Below are positions 15,478-25,835 of a DNA stretch of 64,000 nt, in pieces. The translations under genes were made by a program, and so were the position numbers. Below the pieces are notes generated by a model. It was given only the letters and a program-made list of their open reading frames with translations. It ran no database searches and was not told the origin of the DNA. Origin of the DNA: Clostridia bacterium (GTDB lineage: Bacteria; Bacillota; Clostridia; Christensenellales; Aristaeellaceae); assembly GCA_017524725.1 (NCBI GenBank), contig JAFXUZ010000029.1, positions 160,371 to 224,370 of the forward strand, in the 5' to 3' direction. The stretch's first letter is position 1. Each line of letters begins with the position of its first letter.

Positions 15478-16701
15478 ATGAAACGCAATGCTAAGATCGC
15501 GGTGACACTGACATGCGCGGCGGTGCTGACAGCCGGTGCGGTCATCGGCGGACACGCCAGCGGTCTGTTGGACTTTCTCAACAAAGGAAAAACCGACGAG
15601 GTGACCATCAGCGCCGAGGAATACGAACGCCTGAAGCAGTTTGAAAAGATGGCCACCGTCAAGGATTACATCGAAACGTATTACTACCAGGACGTGGATG
15701 AAGACAAAATGCTGGAATATGCGATGCAGGGCATGCTTTCCAGCCTGGAGGATCCGTACACCTTCTATTACAATGAAGAAGAATGGGCCGATATGTGGGA
15801 GGACGATAACGGCGTGTACGCCGGGGTCGGCCTGCAGCTTTTAGGCAATTATGAGACCAATACCGTTACCGTTACCCAGGTGTTCAAGGGTACGCCGGCC
15901 GAAGGCGCAGGGGTCCGCAAGGGCGACCAGCTGATCCGGGTGGACGATATCGACGTGGACGCCACCACCATGGAAGCCGCCGTCAAGCGCATGCGCGGCG
16001 AAAGCGATTCCCTGGTGGAACTGGAGGTCATCCGGAAGGGAGAAAACATCGTATTCACCATGTACCGGGCCGAGATCCACGTCAACCGCGTGGAATACAC
16101 CATGCTGGAGGACGACGTGGGTTATATCGTCCTGTACCAGTTCGCGGGCGAGAGCCACGCCGAGGTCAAGGCTGCCATGGACGACCTGACGGCCCAGGGT
16201 GCCAGGAGCATCGTGCTGGACCTGAGGGACAACCCGGGCGGATGGGTGAGCCACGCGGTGGAGGTGGCGGACCTGTTCCTGGACAAGGAACTGCTGGTCT
16301 ACGCGGAATACCGTGACGGAAGCAGGGATGAAAACTGGACCAGGGCAGGAAAGACCGATATCCCGCTGGTGATCCTGATCAACCAGAACTCCGCTTCCTC
16401 CAGCGAGATCCTGGCCGGCGGCATGCAGAACCTGGGAAGGGCCACCCTGGTAGGCACCACCAGTTACGGCAAGGGCATCATCCAGTATGTCCTGCCGGTG
16501 GACGATTCCAACAAGGACGGCTTCCAGTTCACCGTGGCGCAGTACTACCTGAACGACGGAACGGCCGTACACAAGATCGGCATCACCCCGGACGTCGTTG
16601 TCGAAATGCCCGAGGATCTGGTAGGTACTTATTTCGAGCTGGGCGATATGGACGACCCGCAGCTCAAACGCGCCTGGGAGATCGCCAGGGAAGCACAGTA
16701 A
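15478..16701 (+). CDS. S41 family carboxy-terminal processing protease (CtpA/CtpB-like)
   Basis: This is an exported, probably membrane-anchored serine protease. An N-terminal hydrophobic segment (IAVTLTCAAVLTAGAVIGG) is followed by a coiled stretch and a PDZ domain (about 110-195, GVGLQLLGNYETNTVTVTQV). The tail-specific peptidase domain contains IVLDLRDNPGGW, the nucleophilic serine region NQNSASSSEILAGG and the general-base lysine in TSYGKGIIQ. At 407 residues it has the usual CtpB-like length. CtpB enzymes cut signalling proteins, for example in sporulation; the substrate here is unknown. Confidence 0.93.
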   Translation: MKRNAKIAVTLTCAAVLTAGAVIGGHASGLLDFLNKGKTDEVTISAEEYERLKQFEKMATVKDYIETYYYQDVDEDKMLEYAMQGMLSSLEDPYTFYYNEEEWADMWEDDNGVYAGVGLQLLGNYETNTVTVTQVFKGTPAEGAGVRKGDQLIRVDDIDVDATTMEAAVKRMRGESDSLVELEVIRKGENIVFTMYRAEIHVNRVEYTMLEDDVGYIVLYQFAGESHAEVKAAMDDLTAQGARSIVLDLRDNPGGWVSHAVEVADLFLDKELLVYAEYRDGSRDENWTRAGKTDIPLVILINQNSASSSEILAGGMQNLGRATLVGTTSYGKGIIQYVLPVDDSNKDGFQFTVAQYYLNDGTAVHKIGITPDVVVEMPEDLVGTYFELGDMDDPQLKRAWEIAREAQ

Positions 16702-16716
16702 AACGCTCAAATGACG

Positions 16717-16750
16717 CGCCGCGCCCGGCTTGACGGGCGCGGCGTTTTTT
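16717..16750 (+). terminator. terminator after the S41 protease gene
   Basis: An eleven-base-pair CGCCGCGCCCG / CGGGCGCGGCG stem is followed by TTTTTT, 15 bases after the stop codon. Confidence 0.9.
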
Positions 16751-16773
16751 ACCTTTTTTTCTTGTCTGCGATA

Positions 16774-17604
16774 TCATTCCACCGTGTTTTCCAGGACGCC
16801 GATGCCGTCCGCTTCGCAGCGGACCGTGTCCCCGGGTTTCAGGTACCTTGGCGGTGAAAATCCCATCCCCACCCCGGCGGGGGTCCCCATGGATATGATG
16901 GTGCCGCTCCTGAGCGTCATGCCGCGGGTGAGCTCGCACAGGACGTCGGCGATGGAAAAGACCCACTGGCGTGTGCTGCCGTCCTGCCGCTTTTCCCCGT
17001 TGACAAAGCAGCGGACGGGGATGTCGGGCGGATAGGCAAACTCGTCCGCGGTGACGATGCAGGGCCCCATCGGCGCAAAACCGTCCAGGCTTTTGCCGAA
17101 GTAAAACTGCTTGTGCGCGGTCTGCAGGTCCCTGGCGCTGACGTCGTTCAGAATGGTATAGCCGAAGACGAATTCCCGCGCTTCCTCCGGTGACACGTTG
17201 GCGGCGTCCCGGCCGATGACAAAGGCGACTTCGGCTTCGTAATCCAGCATTTGGGTGAGGTCGCGATGGGCAGGGATCTTTCCGCCCGGAGGCGTCGCTT
17301 CCGGGGTGCGCTTGGAAAAATAAACGGCTTTGTTTTCCCTTTTCATGACCGGGTCGAACCGGGCTGCTTCAACTGTGTGATCCCGGAAATTCATGCCGAG
17401 GCATACGATGTCCCCTTCCGGCCGGGAAATGGGGGCGAGCAGGCGCACGTCCTCCATGGACAGGGATTCACCGGTGAAGGGCGGGATGACTCCGGATTTG
17501 ATCACCGACAGAAGGGACTTTTCGCCCTGAAAGGGAAGAATGCCCATGTCCGTCAGGACGCCGGTGCGCTCCTTTCCGGAATGCAGAAAAGTGATCAGCT
17601 TCAT
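16774..17604 (-). CDS. fumarylacetoacetate hydrolase family protein
   Basis: This 276-residue member of the FAH superfamily covers hydrolases, decarboxylases and isomerases acting on beta-keto or 2-keto acids. Metal-binding features are visible: YEAEVAFVIG supplies acidic ligands, and GYTILNDVSARDLQ and FGKSLDGFAPMGP are the standard active-site stretches. The specific substrate cannot be told from sequence. The ATG at 17604 follows GGAGG; the longer frame upstream lacks support. It is divergent from the acetyltransferase. The 17605-17858 spacer shows no clear promoter consensus. Confidence 0.88.
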   Translation of the reverse strand: MKLITFLHSGKERTGVLTDMGILPFQGEKSLLSVIKSGVIPPFTGESLSMEDVRLLAPISRPEGDIVCLGMNFRDHTVEAARFDPVMKRENKAVYFSKRTPEATPPGGKIPAHRDLTQMLDYEAEVAFVIGRDAANVSPEEAREFVFGYTILNDVSARDLQTAHKQFYFGKSLDGFAPMGPCIVTADEFAYPPDIPVRCFVNGEKRQDGSTRQWVFSIADVLCELTRGMTLRSGTIISMGTPAGVGMGFSPPRYLKPGDTVRCEADGIGVLENTVE

Positions 17605-17858
17605 AATCAACCTCCAGTTTTTTTGTTCGATACCCGGGTGCTTTTTCCTGCCGACGGGCATAAAAAGGGCCGGACGGATCTGCGAGAGGCGCATGGCCCG
17701 CTTCCGTGCGGCGGTCATTCCGTGATCCTTGTTCAGGTGGGATGTTGAAAAATCCGCCCGGATATGATAGGGTTATTATTAACGATCAGATCGGCGGGAG
17801 CGACGCTGCCGGACGGACCGGCAGCCCCGCAAACGACGATGACGGGAGTGAAAAGCGT

Positions 17859-18527
17859 ATGGACAACATCGAAAGGCGGGACAGGCAGATCCTGTATATC
17901 GCGGACGACGCGGTGTTCGATGAGATGAAAAAATGCCGGGAGATCCTGCAGAAACTGAATTTCATGGACCGTTCGGACTTTGCGGGGATCGCCGCTCAGG
18001 TAAAGGAGCTGTTCGGCACATCCGAAGGCGCCTTTGTGAACCCGCCCTTTTATTGCGATTACGGCAGCCACATCCATGTGGGAAAGAATTTTTTTGCCAA
18101 TTACAACTGCACCATCATCGACGTGGCCCCCGTCGTTATCGGCGACAACTGCCAGATGGCCCCCAACGCGGCGATCTACACGGCGGGCCATCCGGTGCAT
18201 CCCGCGGCCCGGAATACAGCCTATGAATACGGCATCGGCGTGACCGTCGGGAACAATGTATGGATCGGCGGCAATGCGGTGATCCTGCCGGGCGTGCATA
18301 TCGGAGACAACACGGTGATCGGTGCGGGAAGCGTGGTGACAAGGGATATCCCCGCCTGGTGCGTCGCTGCCGGCAATCCCTGCAGGGTGATCCGCAGGAT
18401 CACCGAAGCGGACCGGGAGACCTATTTTGCCCGGGTTCCGGCGGATGAGGAAGCGCTGGAGCATATGCGGCGGATATGGAGGGAAAGCGGGGATCCCGTC
18501 AAATATCCCGCTGCGCCTGAAAAATGA
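17859..18527 (+). CDS. sugar O-acetyltransferase (left-handed beta-helix)
   Basis: This 222-residue protein of the maltose/galactoside acetyltransferase family transfers acetyl from acetyl-CoA to a sugar hydroxyl. An N-terminal helical region (ILQKLNFMDRSDF) is followed by hexapeptide repeats from about residue 70: VNPPFYCDYGSHIHVGKNFF, the catalytic histidine in AGHPVHP, then VWIGGNAVILPGVHIGDNTV and VVTRDIPAWCVAAGNP. Start 17859 has a GGGAG site; the extended upstream frame is unlikely to be translated. Confidence 0.92.
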   Translation: MDNIERRDRQILYIADDAVFDEMKKCREILQKLNFMDRSDFAGIAAQVKELFGTSEGAFVNPPFYCDYGSHIHVGKNFFANYNCTIIDVAPVVIGDNCQMAPNAAIYTAGHPVHPAARNTAYEYGIGVTVGNNVWIGGNAVILPGVHIGDNTVIGAGSVVTRDIPAWCVAAGNPCRVIRRITEADRETYFARVPADEEALEHMRRIWRESGDPVKYPAAPEK

Positions 18528-18568
18528 GGGGAACAGAGGACCGAGTTTTTTAGAAGGTGAAGGCTGAA

Positions 18569-21499
18569 ATGGATAAGATCAATAAAAAGGAGATCGCGGT
18601 CTTTACGGTGATGACCCTGCTGCTGCTGGCCGCCTCCCTTATTCTTTTCCGGGCGGAAAACGGGGTGATCCTCGACTGGGAACAGACTGACGACCGTATG
18701 AAGCTGGATTCGATCTGCGAAGTGATCGGTTTTGCGGAGGCAATGCGCGAGCATTCCGGCGCTTCATATGAAAGACATCTGCAGCAGAAGATCCGTTTGA
18801 TGACCGAAGCGCTTTCACTGGATGTGACGGAGGAAGGATACGCCGGTCCCCGGTTATTCAGCGACGGGGCGGTCGTTGTTATCCGGGACGGAAAGGCGGC
18901 CTGGCCGGAAGGGATCCCCGCGGATTTCCCGGAACTCAACGTGTCGGACGTCCTGGCGGGCGAGCCGATGGAGGCGGTCGTTCCCGCCGGAGGGGCGCAG
19001 GATGCGGACGCGGCGAAAAGGGTGATCTTTCACTTCGGAAGGATCGCAGATAACTGCTTTTATGTGAACTGGTCGCAGGCGGATGAGATCCTGAACGACC
19101 GGTATGCCCTTATAAAGGACGGAGCCTTCATGGAAGCCGCGGAAGGATCGGTTGACGGTTCCCTGATCCTTGTTTCTTCCAAAGACAGGTCGCTTCCGCT
19201 GATCTGCGGGTCCGGGGGCTATCCGGACGTCCGCAGTGCTCTGGACCTGGGATTCACACCTGAGATCATAGCGGAACACCGCACGTACGTGGATGTGAAC
19301 GGAGAGCGCAGCCTTTGCACATACGCGGATATCGACCGGGGCGATGTGACCCTGATCTATGTGCGGACGCTCCGCAGCGTTCACAGCCGTGCCGTACTGC
19401 ATGTGGGCATGGCCATGGTTTCTTCGTTGATCATCCTTGTTGCCGTGACTCACTACATTTTTGCCGTCCGCAGATATGTAAGGAAGAACAGTCTTTCCGT
19501 GACGCTGGCAGGACGCTACCGTCCGAACGGTTTCCGGAGGATCATCCTGATGGCCGGGCTGACAGGCGCCGTCGTCATTTTTCTGCTTACCGCAGTGTTC
19601 CAGACGATGGATACGCTACATGTCAGGAGCGTTGCCGGGGCGAGATCCATGAGCAGGCTTCTGGGATACCTGCAGAGCGTTGTCGTTGAGCGGACGGATG
19701 ACGGCCGGAAACAGGAAGCGGACTGGAATGTTTCCCTGGGCGAAGACATCGCCGCCCTGATCGCACGGCACCCGGAAGAGGGAAAAAGTGAAAATCTCCG
19801 GAAATACTGCGACATACTTGATATCGATTTTATCATGCTTTTTGACCGGAACGGGAGAGAGATCTCGTCCAATGCGGATTATTCCGGCTTAACGATGGAC
19901 GAGGGACTCGGAGAAGATTCGTCGGATTTCCGCAGGCTCCTGCTGGGCGTCCCGAGCATTGTGCACGATGTTTCCACGGATCCGACCACCGGCCTGACAC
20001 GGCAGATGATCGGCGTGACCATGCCCCTGGAACCGGATCACGGCAGGGTGAAGCATGGCGCACTGGTGATGGCCATCGTTCCCGGACAGGAAAACACGGA
20101 ACCGGATGAGATCCGCAGGCTGCTGCTTTCCCTGAGCGAAGGCGGCGCCATATGCCTTTTTACGGACAAGGAGACGGGGGAGATCCTATATTCCAGTGAA
20201 GACTCCCTGAACGGTATGACCGTGCTGGGGATCGGCCTTACGGAAAACAGCCTTCAGGACGGTTATACCGATTTTGCCGATATCAGGGGAAAGAACCATT
20301 ATGTGACCATGTACTCCCAGGAAAACGTCAATTTCTATTATATTTTTGCAAGCGATCAGCTGTTCGGAAATACGCTGCCGGCCGCCGGAAGCGTGACCGC
20401 AGTGTACCTGGCGGTCTTTATCATTTGCTTCCTGATCAGCCTGAGGGGATACCCCGCGGAATACGCGGAGGCCGCCGTAGAGACGGGAACGGACATCCAT
20501 GGGCAGAATGAAGGGCCCGTTGACGCGGGCCGCGGTTATTCCGAACTGGTGGTCAGCAGGAAAAGATACGAAAACAGATGGGCGGACAGGACACCGGAAA
20601 AGCAGGCCAATTTCATCCTGCAGATCGACGTCCTGATCCTGGTGCTCGTTCCCGCGCTGTTTTTCCTGGGCGGGTACGACGGCGACTTTGACAGCGGATC
20701 CCTTCTGAGGTTTATCCTGTACGGCGACTGGATGCGGGGATTGAATATGTTTGCGGTATGCAGCGTCGTCATCGTGTTCGCCCTGGGCTCCCTTGCCATC
20801 GTCGTGTGCAATGTCCTTTTGTCGATGATCGCCGGCTTTTGCGGAAAGGGCGGGGATACCGTCTGCCGCATGATCTACAGCTTCTGCCGGTATGTGGTGG
20901 CCATTACTGTAATATATTACATATTTGAGTATATCGGGCTGTCCCTGAGTGCATATTTCGCTTCCATGGGCACGGTCTCGCTGGCGGTATCCCTGGGATC
21001 CAAGGACATGATCGCGGATATCTTCGCGGGCATCATGATCCTGTTTGAACACCAGTTCCAGGTGGGGGACAGCGTCGATCTGGACGGATGCAAAGGCGTG
21101 GTTCTGGAAATGGGCGTCCGTTCCACAAAGCTTCTGACCACTGACAACGACATCAGGTTTATCAGCAACAGCAAGATACGCAGTGTCCTCAACAAGTCCA
21201 GGGTCCTTTCCACATGCCGGGCTGAGTTCACCGTTGTGACCGGCGAACCGCTGGAAAAGGTCGAGGGCCGGTTTGACGAGGCCCTGTCGGAGATCGGAAA
21301 GAAAAACGGAAAGATCGTCGGCGGGCTCCGGCTGGAGGGCATTTCCAGGGTCTCCGGCGGCGGCAGGCCCGACAGGGACAAGATCGTCTCCGTCCGGGTC
21401 AAATGCAGCTGCAGGGAGCTGGATTATGAAGACGTCCGGAATTTCATCAACCGGGAAGTTTATCTTTTCTGCGAGCGTGCGAATATCGAAGTAAAATAG
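18569..21499 (+). CDS. large MscS-type mechanosensitive channel with extracytoplasmic sensor-like regions
   Basis: This membrane protein of about 976 residues has an MscS core at the C-terminus. A pore helix (YFASMGTVSLAVSLGSKDMI) precedes FAGIMILFEHQFQVGDSVDL and the beta domain, which contains MGVRSTKLLTTDNDIRFISN. Upstream lie a first helix (about 8-27), an extracytoplasmic region of about 250 residues, two further helices (HVGMAMVSSLIILVAVTHYI and RIILMAGLTGAVVIFLLTA), a second extracytoplasmic region of about 220 residues resembling Cache/PAS-like sensors, and several more helices. Typical MscS proteins are about 280 residues. The start is ATG 18569 after AAGG; GTG 18557 is an alternative. 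Confidence 0.85.
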   Translation: MDKINKKEIAVFTVMTLLLLAASLILFRAENGVILDWEQTDDRMKLDSICEVIGFAEAMREHSGASYERHLQQKIRLMTEALSLDVTEEGYAGPRLFSDGAVVVIRDGKAAWPEGIPADFPELNVSDVLAGEPMEAVVPAGGAQDADAAKRVIFHFGRIADNCFYVNWSQADEILNDRYALIKDGAFMEAAEGSVDGSLILVSSKDRSLPLICGSGGYPDVRSALDLGFTPEIIAEHRTYVDVNGERSLCTYADIDRGDVTLIYVRTLRSVHSRAVLHVGMAMVSSLIILVAVTHYIFAVRRYVRKNSLSVTLAGRYRPNGFRRIILMAGLTGAVVIFLLTAVFQTMDTLHVRSVAGARSMSRLLGYLQSVVVERTDDGRKQEADWNVSLGEDIAALIARHPEEGKSENLRKYCDILDIDFIMLFDRNGREISSNADYSGLTMDEGLGEDSSDFRRLLLGVPSIVHDVSTDPTTGLTRQMIGVTMPLEPDHGRVKHGALVMAIVPGQENTEPDEIRRLLLSLSEGGAICLFTDKETGEILYSSEDSLNGMTVLGIGLTENSLQDGYTDFADIRGKNHYVTMYSQENVNFYYIFASDQLFGNTLPAAGSVTAVYLAVFIICFLISLRGYPAEYAEAAVETGTDIHGQNEGPVDAGRGYSELVVSRKRYENRWADRTPEKQANFILQIDVLILVLVPALFFLGGYDGDFDSGSLLRFILYGDWMRGLNMFAVCSVVIVFALGSLAIVVCNVLLSMIAGFCGKGGDTVCRMIYSFCRYVVAITVIYYIFEYIGLSLSAYFASMGTVSLAVSLGSKDMIADIFAGIMILFEHQFQVGDSVDLDGCKGVVLEMGVRSTKLLTTDNDIRFISNSKIRSVLNKSRVLSTCRAEFTVVTGEPLEKVEGRFDEALSEIGKKNGKIVGGLRLEGISRVSGGGRPDRDKIVSVRVKCSCRELDYEDVRNFINREVYLFCERANIEVK

Positions 21500-21597
21500 C
21501 GGGGAACGCACACAGATGCATTCCGTGCCGGGCAGGGCAGGGCAGTGCATCATGAGAGGCTGTTTTTATCACTCGTCGCTCAAAACGGAGAAAGAAC

Positions 21598-22962
21598 ATG
21601 AGATCACCGGGCCTTCTGAAGAACCACAGGACGACCCTGACGGAAGGGTCCATCCCCAGACAGATGCTGCTGTTCGCCTTTCCCCTGTTCCTGGGGCAGC
21701 TGCTGCAGCAGTTCTATAACATGGCTGACGCCTGGGTGGTGGGCAATTTTGCCACCAACGAGGCTTTTGCCGCCGTTTCTTCCGCCGGGAACGTGATCTT
21801 CCTGATCATCGGTTTTTTCAACGGTATTTCGGTGGGCGGCGGCGTCATCATCAGCCGGTATTTCGGCGCCCGGGACCGGGAAAACACCCGGCGGGCCGTG
21901 CATACAAATGTGGTCATGGGCCTGATCGCGTCGCTGCTGGCTACTTTTACGGGCCTTGTGCTGGTGAAGCGCGTCGTGGTGTGGATGAACGTCCCCGCGG
22001 ATGTGATGCCCGACGCGCTGACCTATTACGGGGTCTATTTCGGCGGCGTGTCCACCGTGATCATGTACAATATCGGCATGTCGGTGATGCGTGCCCTGGG
22101 GGACAGCCTCCATCCCCTCGGCTACCTGCTGGTATCGTCCCTCCTGAACGTGGCACTGGACCTGGCGCTGGTGGCGGGGCTCAAAATGGGCGTCGCTGGT
22201 GCGGCCTGGGCCACGGTGATCTCCCAGGGGGTCAGCGCGGCGCTGTGTTTCCTGCATCTGGCCCGGGCCGGGGACGACAGCCGCCTGAGATGGAAGGAAC
22301 TGCGGCTGTATCCCGGCATCATGAAGCAGGTGCTCCTGCAGGGGATCCCCACCGGGGTGCAGGGGGCGGTTATCAGCGTGGGGAACCTGGTGCTCCAGAG
22401 CCATATCAATTCCTTCGGCGCCTACGCCATGAGCGGGCACGGCGCGTATTCCAAAATAGAGGGCTTCGCCTTCCTGCCGGTGAACAGCATGTCCATGTCC
22501 CTGCCCACCTTCGTCAGCCAGAACCTGGGGGCGGGGGAATATAAACGCGCCCGGCGGGGAGCCGTCTTCGGCATCGTTTTCGGGATGGTCTTCGCCGAGG
22601 CGGTGGGGCTGGCGTTTTATTTCGGCGCGGAACCGCTCCTGCGCTTTTTTGCCCCGGATATGCGGAGCGTGGAATACGGCATGGCTTATGCCCGGGTGAC
22701 CACGCTGTTCTACTGCCTTTTGTCGTTTTCGCACTGCGCCGCCGGGGTGCTCCGGGGATGCGGTAAATCCGTGGTGCCGATGCTGACCATGCTGTTTTTC
22801 TGGTGCGGGGTGCGCATCCTGTTCGCGGCCTTTGCCCTGTCCCGCTGGCGGGAATTCACCGCCATCGCCTGGGCCTATCCCATCACCTGGTCTCTGTCCA
22901 CGCTGGTGTTCCTGGTATTCCTTCTGTGCACCGACTGGACGCGGGGATTTGAAAAAGCCTGA
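21598..22962 (+). CDS. MATE family efflux transporter
   Basis: This 454-residue integral membrane protein has about twelve hydrophobic helices and MATE family features: LLFAFPLFLGQLLQQFYNMA and DAWVVGNFATNEAFAAVSS in the first helices, and the related half-repeat GIPTGVQGAVISVGNLVLQS near residue 250. These exporters use Na+ or H+ to expel drugs or metabolites. The substrate is unknown. A GGAG site precedes the ATG. It is followed by two strong hairpins. Confidence 0.93.
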   Translation: MRSPGLLKNHRTTLTEGSIPRQMLLFAFPLFLGQLLQQFYNMADAWVVGNFATNEAFAAVSSAGNVIFLIIGFFNGISVGGGVIISRYFGARDRENTRRAVHTNVVMGLIASLLATFTGLVLVKRVVVWMNVPADVMPDALTYYGVYFGGVSTVIMYNIGMSVMRALGDSLHPLGYLLVSSLLNVALDLALVAGLKMGVAGAAWATVISQGVSAALCFLHLARAGDDSRLRWKELRLYPGIMKQVLLQGIPTGVQGAVISVGNLVLQSHINSFGAYAMSGHGAYSKIEGFAFLPVNSMSMSLPTFVSQNLGAGEYKRARRGAVFGIVFGMVFAEAVGLAFYFGAEPLLRFFAPDMRSVEYGMAYARVTTLFYCLLSFSHCAAGVLRGCGKSVVPMLTMLFFWCGVRILFAAFALSRWREFTAIAWAYPITWSLSTLVFLVFLLCTDWTRGFEKA

Positions 22963-22973
22963 TTTTCATCCTC

Positions 22974-23018
22974 CTTCCCGCTGTGTTCATCCCGGGATGA
23001 ACACAGCGGGAAGTTCTT
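22974..23018 (+). terminator. perfect 20-base-pair palindromic hairpin after the MATE gene
   Basis: Bases 22974-22993 are the exact reverse complement of 22994-23013 (starting CTTCCCGCTG and ending CAGCGGGAAG), with no loop bases other than the central CCCGGG. TTCTTT follows. It probably ends the MATE transcript. Confidence 0.75.
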
Positions 23019-23055
23019 TGCGCCGGTTAACACAGAGAACCGTCCCCTGTGCTTA

Positions 23056-23108
23056 AAACCGGAGCCTTCTTCCGCCCTGCGGCGGACAAAGGCTCCGGTT
23101 TGTTTTTT
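23056..23108. terminator. bidirectional terminator between MATE and LIV genes
   Basis: A 13-base-pair AAACCGGAGCCTT / AAGGCTCCGGTTT stem encloses a smaller CCGCC/GGCGG stem and is followed by TGTTTTTTG. On the other strand TTTT also follows. It separates the convergent MATE and livF genes. Confidence 0.85.
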
Positions 23109-23118
23109 GTCTGTGTCG

Positions 23119-23846
23119 TTATGAACGCGCCTTGCCCAGATAGGCGTCCTTGACGGAGGAGTCGTTCAGCAGTTCTTCGCCGGTGCCGCTGATGCCCAGG
23201 GTGCCGGTTTCCAGGACGTAGGCCCTATCGGCCACCCGGAGGGCGGCGTTGGCGTTCTGCTCCACCAGGAGGATCGTGATGCCTTCTTCGTGCAGGGTAC
23301 GGATGATGCGGAAGATGTCCCGGATGACCAGGGGCGCCAGGCCCAGGGAGGGCTCGTCCATCATCAGAAGTTTCGGGCGCATCATCAGGGCGCGGCCCAC
23401 GGCCAGCATCTGCTGCTCGCCGCCGGAAAGGGTGCCGGCCAACTGCCAGGAGCGTTCCTTCAGCCGGGGGAAGAGGTCGTAAACGTGTTCGATGTCCGGC
23501 TGGATGTCGTCCCTGCGGAGGTACGCGCCGATCCTCAGGTTTTCAAGCACCGTCAGGTTGGGGAAGACCCGCCGGCCTTCAGGCACCATGCAAATGCCTT
23601 CGGAGACGATCTGCTGGGGGCTCTGCCCATCGATGACGCCGCCCTCGTAGGTGATGGTGCCGCTTTTGATGGGCACCAGGCCGGAAATGGCGCGCAGCGT
23701 GGTGGATTTGCCGGCGCCGTTGGCGCCGATCAGGGTGACGATGTCGCCCTTGAAGACGTCCAGCGAGATGCCTTTCAGCGCTTCGATGCCGCCGTAGGAA
23801 ACGTGCAGGTCGTCGATGTGCAGGAGCAAAAGTCCCTTTTCAATGT

Positions 23847-23850
<4 letters not shown>
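23119..23850 (-). CDS. livF: branched-chain amino acid ABC transporter ATPase LivF (cluster 1)
   Basis: This 243-residue ATPase powers uptake by the LIV transporter. Walker A is GANGAGKSTTL, the signature is LSGGEQQMLAVGRALM and Walker B is LLMMDEPSLGLAP; the length is typical of LivF. It overlaps livG by four bases (ATGA). It is the last gene of livJHMGF cluster 1; its paralogue in cluster 2 is at 57787. Confidence 0.94.
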
Positions 23851-24712
<862 letters not shown>

Positions 24713-24716
<4 letters not shown>

Positions 24717-25825
24717 TTCAGCGCGCTCTCCTTTCTGCCGTGCCGGAACAGGTCCGGAAGCTCGGTGGTGCCGAACAGGCCCCTGCGGAAGAACAGCACC
24801 ACGATCATGATGATGATGGAGAACACCACCAGTCGGAAGCCGTTGCGCAAAAGCGGCACCTGGAAATTGCCGATGAACTGCTCGTTGTCAAGGAAGCGCA
24901 GCCACCACTCCGAGCAGGCGACGAACAGGAAACTGCCGCACACGGACCCGGTGATGGAGCCGACGCCGCCGATGACCACGATCAAAAGGATCTCGTAGGT
25001 CATGGCCGTGGTGAAGGATTTGGCCTGGACGGTGGTCTGGTACATGGCCAGCATCGCACCGCCTACGCCGGCAAAGAAGGAGGAGATGCAGAAGGCCATG
25101 CGCTTGTGGTGGGCCAGGTTGACGCCCATGGCCTCAGCGGCGATCTCGTCGTCATGGATGGCCCGGAAAGCGCGGCCGTACCCGGAATGGAGCAGCAGCA
25201 CGATCAGTCCGATGCAGACGCCGGCGATCAGGAACGGGACGATGGTGGACAGGTAGACCACCACGTGCCCGTCGGCGGCGGTGATGTTAAAGCTGTTGAA
25301 GTTGGGGAACAGCCGCAACATGTTGGAGCCGTTGGTGACCGGACCCAATTCCTTCCACTGGAACACGGCGCGGATGATCTCCGCAAAGCCCAGGGTGGCG
25401 ATGGCCAGGTAATCGCTTTTGAGGCGCAGCACCGGCAGGCCGATGAGCCAGGCGAACAGCGCAGCCACCAGTCCCGCCAGGATCATGGCCAGGAACCAGG
25501 GAAGGGCGAACTGGATCACGCCCCCGTCGAAATACTGGTAAACGCTGGCGCGGTCGGCCACCGGGATGGTGAACATGGCGTATACATAGGCGCCGATCAG
25601 CATGAAGCCGGCCTGGCCCAGGGAAAAGATGCCGGTGAAGCCGTTGAGCAGGTTCATGGATACCGCGACCAGGGCATAGGTGGCACCTTTTTTGAGAACG
25701 GTGAACAGCATGGACGTGGCGGGGAGCAGCTGCTCCGCCACGAATACCAGGACGTAGACCGCGAATATGATGGCAAAGGATAAAAGCGTTGCGCGGGACG
25801 GACGGCGGGTCAATTTTTTCGTCAT
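24713..25825 (-). CDS. livM: branched-chain amino acid ABC permease LivM (cluster 1)
   Basis: This 370-residue permease has eight or more hydrophobic helices and LivM family stretches: LLNGFTGIFSLGQAGFMLIG, the cytoplasmic loop GRAFRAIHDDEIAAEAMGVN and VVIGGVGSITGSVCGSFL. The ATG at 25825, preceded by GTGAGGTGA, is favoured over an in-frame start inside livH. Its start lies ten bases after the livH stop. Confidence 0.93.
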
Positions 25826-25835
25826 TCGGATCACC

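Noticed and set aside
17719..17858. Promoter for the acetyltransferase gene
   Set aside because: TTGAAA at 17745 has no -10 at acceptable spacing; nearby AT-rich hexamers are at 12 or 23 bases.
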